In this document: piece by piece, positions 13,391 through 14,232 of the stretch
Layout: every line of letters begins with the position of its first letter
Numbering within the stretch: position 1 is the first letter of the stretch
Assembly (NCBI GenBank): GCA_902795715.1
Contig: CADBME010000126.1
Span: 1-14,232, forward strand
DNA from: an uncultured Lachnospiraceae bacterium
GTDB lineage: Bacteria; Bacillota_A; Clostridia; Lachnospirales; Lachnospiraceae
Reading direction: 5' to 3'
DNA length: 14,232 bases
Program-made: the position numbers and the translations under genes
Notes under the pieces: model-generated
Database searches by the model: none
Seen by the model: only the letters and a program-made list of their open reading frames with translations
Told to the model about the DNA's origin: nothing

Positions 13391-14232
13391 ATGCATAACC
13401 AGCGATTACGTACATTATTATTGATATTGATATTTGCCTTTGCCCTGCTATCCCCGGTCTGTACCGGGAAGGTTCAGGCCAAAGCCAGCCTGGGAGTCAA
13501 GGAATTCCGAATTACCAAAGGAAATACCAGACGGCTCCGTGTCACAGGAAGCAAGAAAAAGGTAAAATGGAAATCATCCAACAAGGCGGTTGCCCTGGTA
13601 AACAAGGCAGGTCTTGTCACTGCTGTAAAAGGCGGTACGGCTACTATTACGGCCAAGGTTGGAAAGAAGAAATTAAAATGCAAGGTAAAAGTGCGTGGAC
13701 TCAACCGTAACCGGATCACCATGCACAAGAATCTCAAATACCAGCTCAAGGTTTTGAATGGAGCAGCCGGATCTTCCTGGTCATCTTCCAACAGCAGTGT
13801 TGCCAAAGTTTCTTCCGATGGAATGGTCACAGCCAAGGCTTCGGGAAAAGCATACATCACCTGTACTTCCGCCGGCAAGAAACTGTCCTGTGAGATCAAT
13901 GTCGCCAAGTTAGATAAGTCCACCATCAGCCTGAACCAGGGAGGGTCATCTTCATTGGTCCGGACCGGATCGATCACAGCCTGCTCCTGGTCATCTTCCA
14001 ACCATACCGTGGCTGTAGTCAGTAAGTATGGTGAGGTCTATGGGGTAGCGGGCGGAACGTCTGTGATCACATGTGCCTGCGGAAATGCCAGACTGAAGTG
14101 TACCGTATATGTAAAAGGAAATAATATCGTTACTCCCCGGAATTCACTCAGCGCTTCTAAGAGCTCCCGTAATACAGTCAAAATTAACGGAACTTACGGA
14201 GCGGTCCCCTACACGGTTTATAACCAGGCTTC
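13391..14232 (+). CDS. Secreted protein with BIG2 (bacterial Ig-like) repeats, 3' end outside the window
   Basis: An open frame of 280 codons runs off the window. It starts with a signal peptide (basic MHNQRLR, then LLLILIFAFALLSPV, likely cut after VQA at residue 31). Three BIG2-type Ig-like domains follow at about residues 32-241, each carrying a Trp-Ser-Ser-Asn signature (W60 KSSN, W130 SSSN, W200 SSSN) and a GxVTAxxxGxxxIT-type strand. BIG2 domains are common in surface adhesins and in the stalks of clostridial exported enzymes. The remaining visible part (242-280) begins a Ser/Asn-rich region with no recognised domain. AGGAG (13377-13381) inside the end of the SGNH gene is 9 bases before the ATG, which suggests translational coupling. 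The functional domain, if any, is beyond the window. Confidence 0.88.
   Translation, partial: MHNQRLRTLLLILIFAFALLSPVCTGKVQAKASLGVKEFRITKGNTRRLRVTGSKKKVKWKSSNKAVALVNKAGLVTAVKGGTATITAKVGKKKLKCKVKVRGLNRNRITMHKNLKYQLKVLNGAAGSSWSSSNSSVAKVSSDGMVTAKASGKAYITCTSAGKKLSCEINVAKLDKSTISLNQGGSSSLVRTGSITACSWSSSNHTVAVVSKYGEVYGVAGGTSVITCACGNARLKCTVYVKGNNIVTPRNSLSASKSSRNTVKINGTYGAVPYTVYNQA
13484..14113 (+). repeat. Three 210-bp repeat units encoding Ig-like domains
   Basis: The signature Trp codons fall at 13568, 13778 and 13988, exactly 210 bp (70 codons) apart. Units 2 and 3 share the identical 18-mer TCCTGGTCATCTTCCAAC at 13775-13792 and 13985-14002; unit 1 is more diverged there. The unit borders given are approximate. 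Confidence 0.8.

Noticed and set aside
1..14232. CRISPR arrays, insertion sequences, phage attachment sites or tRNA genes
   Set aside because: No regularly spaced direct repeats, transposase or integrase reading frames, or cloverleaf sequences were found on reading both strands.

Overview
The window looks like chromosomal DNA from a Firmicute, most likely a Clostridia/Lachnospiraceae-type gut anaerobe. The signs are a T-box leader, strong AAGGAG-type ribosome binding sites, consensus sigma-A promoters, hairpin plus U-tract terminators, a clostridial-looking ThrRS, a YkuD wall enzyme with wall-binding-like repeats, and a BIG2 surface protein. The lineage is inferred from gene style only; no rRNA or other marker is present.

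Layout. (1) 1-4360: the 3' end of a T-box riboswitch, then an LTA-synthase-like membrane sulfatase, then thrS, with no visible promoter or terminator between the two genes. The amino-acid-starvation switch therefore seems to control an envelope gene as well as the synthetase. (2) 4469-5096: an extended -10 promoter, a lone EutS/PduU-type microcompartment shell gene and a strong terminator. (3) 5161-5838: ung, uracil-DNA glycosylase. (4) 5902-8346: a promoter and two consecutive COG0523/G3E (CobW-like) GTPases. The first carries an 83-residue His/Asp tract. The second has lost the CxCC motif and appears fused to a TIGR03943/DUF1980-like C-terminal domain. A hairpin that can terminate on both strands closes this unit. 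(5) 8391-9995, minus strand: a secreted L,D-transpeptidase-like protein with wall-binding-like repeats and an atypical catalytic motif. (6) 9996-10448: a divergent intergenic region with two good promoters and an unexplained repeat cluster. (7) 10449-12266: a diol/glycerol dehydratase reactivase large subunit (PduG/DdrA) with no dehydratase and no small reactivase subunit beside it. (8) 12267-12748: a non-coding stretch with a three-way-junction-like fold, a terminator and a perfect consensus promoter. (9) 12749-14232: an SGNH hydrolase followed 6 bp later by the start of a secreted protein with Ig-like repeats, cut by the window edge.

The most interesting points are the T-box placed in front of an LTA-synthase gene, the scattered orphan B12-diol-dehydratase and microcompartment parts (EutS, PduG) flanking two metallochaperone GTPases, the fused second GTPase, the altered L,D-transpeptidase motif, and the structured RNA candidate downstream of pduG. 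Promoters and terminators separate most units, so any functional link between EutS, the GTPases and PduG is inference, not an operon.
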